Under the pieces are notes generated by a model. The model did not search any database and was not told the DNA's origin. It worked only from the letters and a program-made list of their open reading frames with translations. The position numbers and the translations under genes were made by a program. From Halobacteriovorax marinus (GTDB lineage: Bacteria; Bdellovibrionota; Bacteriovoracia; Bacteriovoracales; Bacteriovoracaceae), in NCBI GenBank assembly GCA_002163155.1, contig MAAO01000011.1:38261-102260 (forward strand): a stretch of DNA of 64,000 bases, in the 5' to 3' direction. This document shows, one piece after another, positions 18,842 through 27,234 of this stretch (position 1 is its first letter; each line of letters begins with the position of its first letter).

Positions 18842-19854
18842 AACTCTTAAAAAATCAACAAGGGACAATGCTTCTTCAAGCGATTATTTCTTTTGCCATC
18901 TTTGGCGCGGTCACCGCCTCCATCGTTAGACTTCTTCAGCTACAAGAAGGCATAGCCATTAAAACCACAGAGCAATTTGAAATGGTTTACTTCGTGGATG
19001 AAGTACGAAATATATTATCAAACCCAAAGGCGTGTAGTGCGACCTTGCTAGACAAAAAGTCGAGGCAAGACAGAAGCATAATCTCCATCAAACAATTCAT
19101 GAAGGACTCTTCTGAAAATGGTTATACCTTTCCCATTTTCGAAAAAGGTGAAATATTCAAAGAATCAGGTTTCTTTACTTTAAGACTTAGTGAAGTTTAT
19201 CTGCAACAAGACGATGCGGAAGTGCTAGTCAATGGCGGTACCACAGGACTGCATTTTGTGGTTGAATTTAGAGATAAAAGAACTGGGCGCATCAAGATGA
19301 TTGAGAGAAAGCTAAAACTCTTTATCACCATAAATGAAGGAGAGAGAATCACCTCTTGTTACACCTTAAGAGGGATTGGTCTCAATAAAGAAATTGTAAC
19401 AAAATCTACTCACTGGCTGCGCTCTTCAGATAATAAAGGTTATTTTTTAAATAACAAAGTTCTCTCCATTGCCACTAAGGCCAACACAGCTCCCTTAAGT
19501 ATTGGAGGAGCACTGCAACTCTCGGGAGATTCAGGAAATTGTAGTGATGCTCAGGCCTACGCTCTTAGATACAATAAAGATCAGGCGCAATTTGAAATCT
19601 GTGCCCCCTCTCCCTATAAGTGGCGAGACCTCAACCAAAGTCCTCCTGTAAGTAAAAGAGGAAAGACGCTAAGGGTGAAGTTTCCATCAACCACCACTAA
19701 GACTACAAAACCTTATAAGTACTGTGAACTTATCTATAAGAGTTATGAAAATGGTCATTGTAATGTATCAAGACTGAGCGATGGGCTTTGGCAAATTGAA
19801 CAGCATAATGAGAAACAAGACTTTGGATCTTGTGAAGCAAAATGTTTGAACTAG
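18838..19854 (+). CDS. Pilin-like (pseudopilin) protein with Gln at position 5
   Basis: 338 residues from GTG 18838, whose GTGA overlaps the upstream stop. A longer frame from 18820 would place extra residues before the leader and is not preferred. The signal is KNQQG then TMLLQAIISFAIFGAVTAS, with Thr rather than Phe at position 1 and Gln at 5. The C-terminal part repeats the RYN...FEIC module and ends with a Cys-rich domain (YKYCELIYK, DFGSCEAKCLN) like that of the first protein in the set. Probably assembles with the other two. Confidence 0.7.
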   Translation: MKLLKNQQGTMLLQAIISFAIFGAVTASIVRLLQLQEGIAIKTTEQFEMVYFVDEVRNILSNPKACSATLLDKKSRQDRSIISIKQFMKDSSENGYTFPIFEKGEIFKESGFFTLRLSEVYLQQDDAEVLVNGGTTGLHFVVEFRDKRTGRIKMIERKLKLFITINEGERITSCYTLRGIGLNKEIVTKSTHWLRSSDNKGYFLNNKVLSIATKANTAPLSIGGALQLSGDSGNCSDAQAYALRYNKDQAQFEICAPSPYKWRDLNQSPPVSKRGKTLRVKFPSTTTKTTKPYKYCELIYKSYENGHCNVSRLSDGLWQIEQHNEKQDFGSCEAKCLN

Positions 19855-19875
19855 AGGTCATTTCCCCCTAGTTCA
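19847..19875. terminator. Convergent stem-loop between the pilin-like operon and kamA
   Basis: TGAACTAG with a following GG pairs with CC and CTAGTTCA, about 11 bp with one A-C mismatch and a short loop. It lies between two converging stops. There is no good T tract on either side, so termination may be weak or factor-assisted. Confidence 0.45.
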
Positions 19876-19884
19876 TAACAAAAC

Positions 19885-21216
19885 TTATCTTGCTTTCTTT
19901 ATGGCCTCATCAATCATGGCCTTTCTAATTTTCTCATCACCCCATCTCTGTTGTGCTTCTGGAGATAATTTTCCTATTGGATCAAAGTAAGTAAAGAGCT
20001 CACCAGGTTTAACATGTGGTGCTTTCCAAACAGAAATACCATTCTCTTCATCGTAGTATTCATAAGAGGCCACGTGTCTCTTACCACCACCACCAGGCAG
20101 GTCACAAACAAATGTAGGAGTGTTGAAACCAGCTGTGGTACCACGAACCGCTTTCTCTAACTCCACACCTTCTCTAAGAGTAGTTCTAAAGTGCTCACAT
20201 CCAGGAACCATATCGTGCATGTAAACATAGTAAGGTTGAATATTTAGAAATCCTACTTGTCTAGTGAGTAAGACCATTTCATCAACATGATTATTTACGC
20301 CATTTTGTAGTACGGCCTGGTTACGAACAATAATTCCCGCTTGGAAAATTTTGTCCATCGCCATTTGTGACCATTTAGTAATTTCTCTTGAACAAGAAAA
20401 ATGGGTATGGATAACAACTTGTTTACCAAAGGCCTTTCCGAATTTATGAATATGTTTTACCGCATCAAACCAAGCATCATCAGTAAGGATTTTTTGAGGA
20501 AAAATAGCAATCCCTTTCGTGGCCAAACGAATTCTTCTAATGTGTGGGATCTTTAAAAGGTTCTCACCAATGTAGCGAATTTGCGCAGGTGTTAACATGA
20601 AAGCGTCACCACCAGAGATTACGACATCTTCAATCATAGGATGTTGTAAGAGGTATTCAAAAACATCGTCCCATTTCTTTTGATTGGCACCGTAAGTTTC
20701 TTTTTCAATCGTCTCAGTAGATCCACCAATAATTCTTGATCTTGTACAATAAGAACAATAGACAGGACAGATTGTCGTTGGGAGAAATAAAACTTTATCT
20801 GGATATCTATGAGTTAACATAGGTACTGGACTGTCATCATCTTCAGAAAGAGAGTCAGCTAAGTACATTGGATGATCAGGTAAGAATTGGCTCGCCATAG
20901 GCAAGAACTGTTTTCTAAGAGGATCATCTAATGGGTTTTCCCAGTCAATTAAAGCAAATATGTAGGGAGTGATTCTGATATTCATAGGAGTGATTTTCTG
21001 TCCCTCTAAAATATCATTGAAGTCTTTCTCAGCTAGTCTTGAACCTAGAATCTTCCTAACTTGTTCTACCTTTCTAATGGAGTGTTTCATCTGCCATTTA
21101 TGGTCAGCAAACTCTCCACGAGTGACAGCACTCCAGCCTGGAATCTCTTTCCAAAAATCATCGTTTCTAAAGTTTCTATGTTCTAATTCTCTTATCTTAG
21201 AGTGGTCATCAGTCAT
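19885..21216 (-). CDS. kamA: Lysine 2,3-aminomutase (radical SAM, PLP)
   Basis: 443 residues. CPVYCSYC (C150, C154, C157) is the radical-SAM iron-sulfur motif. LPGGGGK around K379 matches the PLP-binding Lys of lysine 2,3-aminomutases. The N-terminal segment (FWKEIPGW, KWQMKHSIRK) and the length fit KamA better than the shorter EF-P modifier EpmB, and no efp gene is near. The enzyme converts L-lysine to L-beta-lysine, used in lysine fermentation or as an osmolyte or building block. No other lysine-fermentation genes lie beside it, so the pathway here is unclear. Confidence 0.85.
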   Translation of the reverse strand: MTDDHSKIRELEHRNFRNDDFWKEIPGWSAVTRGEFADHKWQMKHSIRKVEQVRKILGSRLAEKDFNDILEGQKITPMNIRITPYIFALIDWENPLDDPLRKQFLPMASQFLPDHPMYLADSLSEDDDSPVPMLTHRYPDKVLFLPTTICPVYCSYCTRSRIIGGSTETIEKETYGANQKKWDDVFEYLLQHPMIEDVVISGGDAFMLTPAQIRYIGENLLKIPHIRRIRLATKGIAIFPQKILTDDAWFDAVKHIHKFGKAFGKQVVIHTHFSCSREITKWSQMAMDKIFQAGIIVRNQAVLQNGVNNHVDEMVLLTRQVGFLNIQPYYVYMHDMVPGCEHFRTTLREGVELEKAVRGTTAGFNTPTFVCDLPGGGGKRHVASYEYYDEENGISVWKAPHVKPGELFTYFDPIGKLSPEAQQRWGDEKIRKAMIDEAIKKAR

Positions 21217-21376
21217 GTGTTTTCCTTAATTTATCAGTTTCTCTCTTTAATTATCTTAAATTATTGTAGCTGTGTAAATGCTAAACGCACTGCAAATGAA
21301 ATTCTTACAATACCACTTATTGCGACTGTACTAGTCGTCCTACCTTTTAGGTCTAATTCACTAAAATACTTACATT

Positions 21377-22930
21377 TTAATTGTGAAAATACCGGTGGAA
21401 TATGGGTCGAGTTTCTTTCAGTTCCTTCTTAACATTATAGGGCACTTTTCTACGCCCGCGATACTTTCTGGCCTCTCTACTAAGGGCGATAAATTTTATG
21501 TATCTCTTGTAATCATTCTCTTTAAAGTCTTGTAAAACCTCATGCATTTCAATGGGACTTAATGTCCTCTTAGCAATCGCCTGAGCATCACTTAATTTGT
21601 TATAGAGCTTCTCTCCTACCAGATCTAAGACCAAGAAGAGCTTGAGTTGCCGTGCCTTCATATTGAGAGGAAATTTATCCTCCAACATTTTCTTCACAAA
21701 GGGAGTCCTTCGCATAAGCCATGAGAAACGGCTCTTTACGATTATTCCAGCTGGAGCAAAGAGGCGATAATTGTCAACTTCAATCCACTCAAAGATTTTT
21801 GTGAGCACTACATCTTTAAAACGATTATCCCTCATTTTCTTTGGATTTCTCCACTCGGCCACGATACTAAAGCTAGGATCAAATTGGATATCTCCGGGGC
21901 CAAAAGTATCAGAGGATGAAATATTTGATGCATTTACCTTGAGACCTAGATCCTTAAGAAAAGAGAGTAAACCTTTTTCAAAATTTGTCTTATAGAGAGG
22001 AAGATCTAGCTTTTTACTGTACAACTTCTTGGCTGCATTTTTAAAAGCATGATAAATAATTTCAGCGGAAAATAAATTCTTTGAATCCTTGTAATTCATT
22101 TCAAAATCGTAGGCAATATTCTTCTTCTTCAATTGCCTTGCTCTCACCTTTTGGTACATGGACTTTGCGGCCTCATGGGCGAGTTTAGAGTCGCTGTGAC
22201 GAAGCACAACAGAACGTACATTTTTCTGGTCGATATACACCTGCATGGGCGCCGTTACCGCTCCTACCTCTGTCAGTGACTCAATTGTGTGAAGATCATT
22301 GGACTCGTCTCTATACACCAGAGAGAGATGAGAAAATTGTGACTCATTCTCACCAATTCTTGCAATGGCAGCACTTGAATAACCATGACCTCTAGAGAGA
22401 ATAATGTCCCCTGATTTTAAATCTGCTTTGCTTGAAAATTCAAAAACGGGATTCACAAGAAATTGACTTCCAGAACCTGCAAAAGTGACAAAGTCCATAG
22501 ACTTTAAATAACCCAGTCTAAAGAACTTTATTTCGATCATATAATCTTCAACATATCTAAGCGCCCTCACTATATCTTTAATAGAATGAAGGCAGGCAAC
22601 ACCAATAGCAGAAACAACTTTCAGCCCTTTCATTTTTTCTTTGATTTCTAGTCTAGTTCTAAAGGATTTTTTAATAATTTGATCAATTTTACCATCAGTA
22701 ATTAGCGCTGAATCAATATGCTCATCACTAAGAGACAAGAGTCTCTTACCATAATTTGATAATTTTGCTGAACAGAGCTTTGTATCAACTATACCAGCAA
22801 CAACAGATGAGCTGATTTCACCTATGAGTTTATTTAGGTTGTAATCAGTAGATGAAGGAGTTCGACTTCCTCCCCCATGGGAGCAAGAAAATAGAAACAA
22901 CCCCAGCAAAACAATCAAGTATTTTCTCAT
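21377..22930 (-). CDS. Lipoprotein with YiiX-like permuted NlpC/P60 domain, catalytic Cys apparently replaced
   Basis: 517 residues. The N-terminus ends in the lipobox LFSC with acceptor Cys16. GDIILSRG (174-181) and SQFSHLSLV (197-205) match the opening of YiiX/YebB-like permuted papain-fold amidases, including the His in SH. The position where these proteins usually have YCSE reads FSAE (S288), so the nucleophile Cys seems to be Ser. The C-terminal 200 residues are basic and not recognised. Family members act on lipid or peptidoglycan amide bonds. This one may be inactive, use Ser, or only bind. Confidence 0.6.
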   Translation of the reverse strand: MRKYLIVLLGLFLFSCSHGGGSRTPSSTDYNLNKLIGEISSSVVAGIVDTKLCSAKLSNYGKRLLSLSDEHIDSALITDGKIDQIIKKSFRTRLEIKEKMKGLKVVSAIGVACLHSIKDIVRALRYVEDYMIEIKFFRLGYLKSMDFVTFAGSGSQFLVNPVFEFSSKADLKSGDIILSRGHGYSSAAIARIGENESQFSHLSLVYRDESNDLHTIESLTEVGAVTAPMQVYIDQKNVRSVVLRHSDSKLAHEAAKSMYQKVRARQLKKKNIAYDFEMNYKDSKNLFSAEIIYHAFKNAAKKLYSKKLDLPLYKTNFEKGLLSFLKDLGLKVNASNISSSDTFGPGDIQFDPSFSIVAEWRNPKKMRDNRFKDVVLTKIFEWIEVDNYRLFAPAGIIVKSRFSWLMRRTPFVKKMLEDKFPLNMKARQLKLFLVLDLVGEKLYNKLSDAQAIAKRTLSPIEMHEVLQDFKENDYKRYIKFIALSREARKYRGRRKVPYNVKKELKETRPIFHRYFHN

Positions 22931-23062
22931 ACATTTTTCCTTAATAACAAACTCCTCTACTTTTCGGCAGATAAGAGAAAACTTGTAGCTGCAACTTTGA
23001 ATTTCTCTTAAGAAAAAGTACTAGAAAACCGATTGAGTTAACGACTAAAGATTAGGAATACT

Positions 23063-23314
23063 ATGGAAGACCTCGATTTAGATGAAAAAGAAGAATACCA
23101 AGAGTTAGAGGTTCAGCAATCCTATGAACCTGAGTCAAATGGTCATGTAGAAGATCTCTACGGAACTTATCTAAGTGCAGAAATTAGCCTCTTTGGAAAA
23201 GCTGTCATGCTCTTCATGCTCGTTTCATTTGCCTTCGCCATCTGTCTTTTAGTCTTTAGTTACACTCCTTGGGGAATAGAATTTCTAAGAGGATTAAAAA
23301 TCAAAATCATCTAG
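23063..23314 (+). CDS. Small single-helix membrane protein
   Basis: 83 residues. An acidic N-terminal 35 residues precede one membrane helix at about 44-66 (AVMLFMLVSFAFAICLLVFS). AGGAATACT precedes the ATG. No family recognised. It lies just upstream of a recombinase gene but there is a 118-base gap. Confidence 0.6.
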   Translation: MEDLDLDEKEEYQELEVQQSYEPESNGHVEDLYGTYLSAEISLFGKAVMLFMLVSFAFAICLLVFSYTPWGIEFLRGLKIKII

Positions 23315-23432
23315 GTCTAACCCTACCTTTTTCGCTAAACGCTCTATTTCGTGATTTCAGTGCTTTACAATTCTGTATATTCATATAATATAAATTATAC
23401 GAACATATAATCAGTAACTTAGTTGAGACGCC

Positions 23433-24416
23433 ATGAGTAATCATATTTTAAGCAAGAAACACCAGGCATGGCTCGATCTATATCTTGATAATTGTAAGAA
23501 GTTAAATAAGAGCACTTACACCCTTATAAATTACCGCTGTGATTTAGAAAAATTTCTCACTTGGTATGAGTTTAAATTCAACTCAACCATTGAAAAATCC
23601 AAGAAAAATTTCGTCAGCGAATACAAGAGTTTTCTAGTTGATGGTGGAGAAATTTCTAAGCAGAAAAAGGGGAGAATCATCACCCTCTTTATAAAGATAT
23701 TTTTGCGCTTTCTAGTTAAAGAAAAGTCCCTACCTCTTGTGCAAACTCCCCTAGCTGTCAGCTCCGTAAAGAGACATCTAAGTTCGATTAAGAATTTCTT
23801 TGAATATCTTAAACAGGGCCATGAGGATCACTCGAAATTATTTCTTATTAATCCCGTAAAAAATAAAATCCACGCCATCAAATTAAAAGAAAAGGATATT
23901 AAACACACCGTGATGCTACCCAAGGACCAGTGGCGTGACCTCATAGAAAATACCTACAGAACCAAAGAGAAAACCATTCTGTTGCTGCTCTACTGGGGAG
24001 GATTTCGCTTGAGTGAGCTTACTCAACTGCGTTTTTCTAATTTTGATTTTAAAAAGAAAGTGATTAGTCTTGAGCGAAAAGGTGGCTACATCCACACCTT
24101 TAGGCCACAACAAGAAGACGCCATCTTTAAAAATATCCTCTATATGCGAGAACATATTGTCACCTCAGGGGACTTTCTCTTCATTAATCACCAAGGCAAT
24201 TGTCTCAGCACACGCAGTATGTACAATCTCATTAAGAAACTACTGCAAAGAAATCTGTGTGATAGTGATCTCGGTCCCCATAGTTTTAGAAAGGCCTGTG
24301 CTACAAATCTCTACGAGAAAACCAAAGACCTACTACTGGTGCGAGATTACTTAAATCACCACGATGCCAAAGTGACTCAAACCTATATTGAAACGAAACA
24401 CCTAAGTATCTATTAA
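23433..24416 (+). CDS. Tyrosine recombinase/integrase
   Basis: 327 residues with an N-terminal SAM-like core-binding domain (about 10-125) and a C-terminal catalytic domain. The catalytic set is complete by eye: R192 (GGFRLSEL), K216 (LERKGG), HSFR with H283 and R286, H309 (NHHD) and Y318 (TQTYIE). It could be an Xer-type chromosome-dimer resolvase or a mobile-element integrase. There are no phage or cassette genes around it. A second, only distantly similar recombinase is encoded at 30133. Confidence 0.85.
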   Translation: MSNHILSKKHQAWLDLYLDNCKKLNKSTYTLINYRCDLEKFLTWYEFKFNSTIEKSKKNFVSEYKSFLVDGGEISKQKKGRIITLFIKIFLRFLVKEKSLPLVQTPLAVSSVKRHLSSIKNFFEYLKQGHEDHSKLFLINPVKNKIHAIKLKEKDIKHTVMLPKDQWRDLIENTYRTKEKTILLLLYWGGFRLSELTQLRFSNFDFKKKVISLERKGGYIHTFRPQQEDAIFKNILYMREHIVTSGDFLFINHQGNCLSTRSMYNLIKKLLQRNLCDSDLGPHSFRKACATNLYEKTKDLLLVRDYLNHHDAKVTQTYIETKHLSIY

Positions 24417-24552
24417 TACGTAGAAAGTGCAAATAAATAGAGGCAGGGATTATGGGGTTAAATTTACCTATTTTCAGTTAATTAGCACCAATTCCTACTA
24501 GTAATCATAATTAGAACTGGTTTGCCGATATACTAAGTATTAAGGATTATTT

Positions 24553-26400
24553 ATGAAAGCAATATGTAAAATTATCATTCTATTTCTCTTGTTCCAAAAT
24601 GCTTGGGCCAATGAATTTGCTGCCCAAAGAGAACAGTGTTCCAAAGATTCTTCTAGAACATGGAGCACGAGATTAAATAGATGTATGACGACTAAAGAGT
24701 TTAACGAGTCTCTCGCCAATTATAAGAATTGTACAAGTAAAACGACCAAAGAAAAACGTGACACATGTATGCGAGATCTTGTCTTAGCAGTGAGTGGCGA
24801 TGTCTCCCTTGATTCATTTGAGTGGGACGATGTGGCGATGACCACCGTCTCATCCATAATGACTTTTTCCAATATGCAATTTAAAAGTGACTCTGTGTAC
24901 GCCACTTGTACCTCACTAAAAATCGCTGGTGGCTGTGGTGTCGCTTCAATTTTAAAAACTGTTTATGTTTCCATGTTGGCCAAGAAAGAAACAGAGAGTA
25001 ATGAGAAAGACTTTAGAGAGAAAGTGGCGAGTAAAGATGATTATGAAACGCAAATTATTGCTTATCAGTCACAAGTTGATCAACTCAATAGTCTCTCAAA
25101 ATACTACTATATGAAGTCAAAGTTAAATAAATTTGTAGCTGCCTGTTATGGAGCTGCTGCTATTGCTGCGGCTTATGAAATGACTATGGGTAATAATACT
25201 TGCCTCATGACAGAGTCACAACAAACTGAGCATACCAAAGAAGTAGATGCGGCCAAAAAACTAGATCCTAGTGCCACAGTCGATGGACCGTCAGGTCTTT
25301 TTGGGAAATTTGTTGGAGGAGGAACCGGTGTTGATGCAACTGCTGGTGCCAATAAGTTTACTAGGTTTATGAAAACACCTGTAGGAGTTGCCTCTCTCTC
25401 AGTTATCAACATGGGCTGGAATATATACAAGGCAGGAAAGATGGACGAACAAGGAGAGAAATCCAAACTCCTTGCCCTAAGAGCTGATATCGCCAAAAAC
25501 CAATTTATTACAGGAATGACTAAATACTGTCCAAAAGGACATGAAGATAAGAGTGATGCCGTTTGCTATTGTTATGACGGTGGCAAGAAAATGGAAAATA
25601 GATCAAACTCTAAAGTCTGTCAGGATTTATGGAGTACGCGTAATCGTAATCTCTTTGCCAACTCAAGTGATAAAACAAGAAAAGATCCCAACAGAGTTAG
25701 AATGGGTTGTGTCTCACAGGCCGGAGGATTTGATGCAAATTGCGAGTGTCGAAAATTTAAAGACCAAGATGGAAATAATGCTTGTAGAAAGTCTTCATTT
25801 TCAAAAATTCAATTAGGTGGGCTCGCAAATTCTCTGAATTTTAAACAATTAGAAAATAGTTTAAATGACATTCAATCTGGTATTGATAACACAGGTAATT
25901 TTGATTTTACAAAAAACTTTTCTACGGCCATTCAGGATAAAATAAGAAAACAAACAATTTCCAAGATGAAAGTTGCCGACAAATCAGGTAACCCAAGAGC
26001 GGCCACTGAGAAAGACCTCTTAAGTTTAGAATCTAAGTTAACTAAAGATCTTCAAGCTTCCGGCGCCCTAAAATTGGCCGCAAATGCCAATAAGAGTTTA
26101 GCTGCAATTTCACAGAAATCCCTTGCTGCTATACAAAGTAAAAGTTCAAAATCTTCATCCTTACAAATGGTTGGCGGAAAAGGACAAAGTGCCATTAAGA
26201 AAAAGAAGAAGGCATATGCTTTTAATTTAGATATGGGAAGTCAGGGAACCGTTCAAAAATTTGATGAAGGATATATGAAGAAAACTTATAATATGAATGA
26301 TGCCGATGTTGTCAAAAATAAAGATGTATCTATCTTTAAGGTGCTTTCAAATCGTTACAGCAAGAGTGGATATAAGAGGTTATTTGAAGATACAGAATAA
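24553..26400 (+). CDS. Secreted Cys-containing protein with a C-terminal motif shared with the 1089-residue protein
   Basis: 615 residues with a signal peptide (IIILFLLFQNAWA). The middle has a weakly hydrophobic segment (KFVAACYGAAAIAAAYEM) and clusters of Cys (KYCPKGH, VCYCYDGGKK, CECRKF). The end, SIFKVLSNRY then GYKRLFE, aligns without gaps to SLFDRVTKRY then AYPVLLE at the end of the protein encoded at 55420. No known family. AAGGA precedes the start. Probably periplasmic or outer-surface. The shared C-terminus could be a sorting or attachment signal, which is inference. Confidence 0.65.
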   Translation: MKAICKIIILFLLFQNAWANEFAAQREQCSKDSSRTWSTRLNRCMTTKEFNESLANYKNCTSKTTKEKRDTCMRDLVLAVSGDVSLDSFEWDDVAMTTVSSIMTFSNMQFKSDSVYATCTSLKIAGGCGVASILKTVYVSMLAKKETESNEKDFREKVASKDDYETQIIAYQSQVDQLNSLSKYYYMKSKLNKFVAACYGAAAIAAAYEMTMGNNTCLMTESQQTEHTKEVDAAKKLDPSATVDGPSGLFGKFVGGGTGVDATAGANKFTRFMKTPVGVASLSVINMGWNIYKAGKMDEQGEKSKLLALRADIAKNQFITGMTKYCPKGHEDKSDAVCYCYDGGKKMENRSNSKVCQDLWSTRNRNLFANSSDKTRKDPNRVRMGCVSQAGGFDANCECRKFKDQDGNNACRKSSFSKIQLGGLANSLNFKQLENSLNDIQSGIDNTGNFDFTKNFSTAIQDKIRKQTISKMKVADKSGNPRAATEKDLLSLESKLTKDLQASGALKLAANANKSLAAISQKSLAAIQSKSSKSSSLQMVGGKGQSAIKKKKKAYAFNLDMGSQGTVQKFDEGYMKKTYNMNDADVVKNKDVSIFKVLSNRYSKSGYKRLFEDTE

Positions 26401-26479
26401 TGCTGCAGTCCTAAATAAATTCTTATAACTTGCCTACAGTTGAGCACTCTAGTAATCTGTAGATCACTAGAGAGAGCTT

Positions 26480-27196
26480 ATGATTTTAAAAATTATCAGA
26501 TTTATTCTTTGCACAATTCTCTTGGCCCTTGTTGGTCTAGTGGGAACTATTGTAAGTGCACTTAGACCCTTTAATCCCTCAAATGTTTACGTTATGTCGT
26601 ACATGGTAAGACTTGGAACTTACATTCTAGGAATTGAAGTTGACCTGCGTAATATTGATAAATTAAAAGACAATCATCCTGGTCTCTATGTCTCTAATCA
26701 CCAACATAATATTGATGTCTTCATTTCTTGTCATGTACTACCCGATAGAACGGTCTCACTTGGAAAGAAGAGTTTGAAATGGATTCCACTCTTTGGTCAA
26801 TTCTACTGGTTAAGTGGAAATGTCATGATCGATAGAAAAAATACTAGAAGTGCTATGGGAACAATGGACGAAGTTCGCAAGGCCATTAATGAGAATAATA
26901 CTTCCATCTGGATGATGCCAGAGGGAACAAGAAGTCATGGTCGAGGAGTTCTCCCCTTCAAAAAAGGTGCTTTCTTTACGGCGATTGCCGCACAAGTTCC
27001 CATCTCACCAATATGTATCAGCTCTTACGATGCTGGTCTTGATTTTGGAAAATGGAAGAGTGGAAAAGTCATTGTAGATGTTCTAGACCCTATCCCGACA
27101 AAAGGATTAACTAAGAGCGACGTTCGTGAGCTCTGTAATAAAACCCGTAACCTCATAAAGGCAAAAGTAGAAGAACTTGACAATGAGCTGAGCTAA
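26480..27196 (+). CDS. plsC: 1-acyl-sn-glycerol-3-phosphate acyltransferase
   Basis: 238 residues, the usual PlsC length. NHQHNID matches the NHx4D catalytic motif, and MPEGTRSHGRG matches the EGTR substrate-binding motif. One or two hydrophobic segments at the N-terminus anchor it to the inner membrane. It acylates lysophosphatidate to phosphatidate in phospholipid synthesis. A penicillin-acylase homologue starts 38 bases downstream, probably in the same transcript. Confidence 0.92.
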   Translation: MILKIIRFILCTILLALVGLVGTIVSALRPFNPSNVYVMSYMVRLGTYILGIEVDLRNIDKLKDNHPGLYVSNHQHNIDVFISCHVLPDRTVSLGKKSLKWIPLFGQFYWLSGNVMIDRKNTRSAMGTMDEVRKAINENNTSIWMMPEGTRSHGRGVLPFKKGAFFTAIAAQVPISPICISSYDAGLDFGKWKSGKVIVDVLDPIPTKGLTKSDVRELCNKTRNLIKAKVEELDNELS

Positions 27197-27234
27197 TTTA
27201 ATCTATAGGTAAATACTTTTACTAGGATTAACAA

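Noticed and set aside
19885..21216. EpmB (EF-P beta-lysylation) as the identity of the aminomutase
   Set aside because: At 443 residues it is much longer than EpmB and there is no efp or epmA gene near; KamA fits better.
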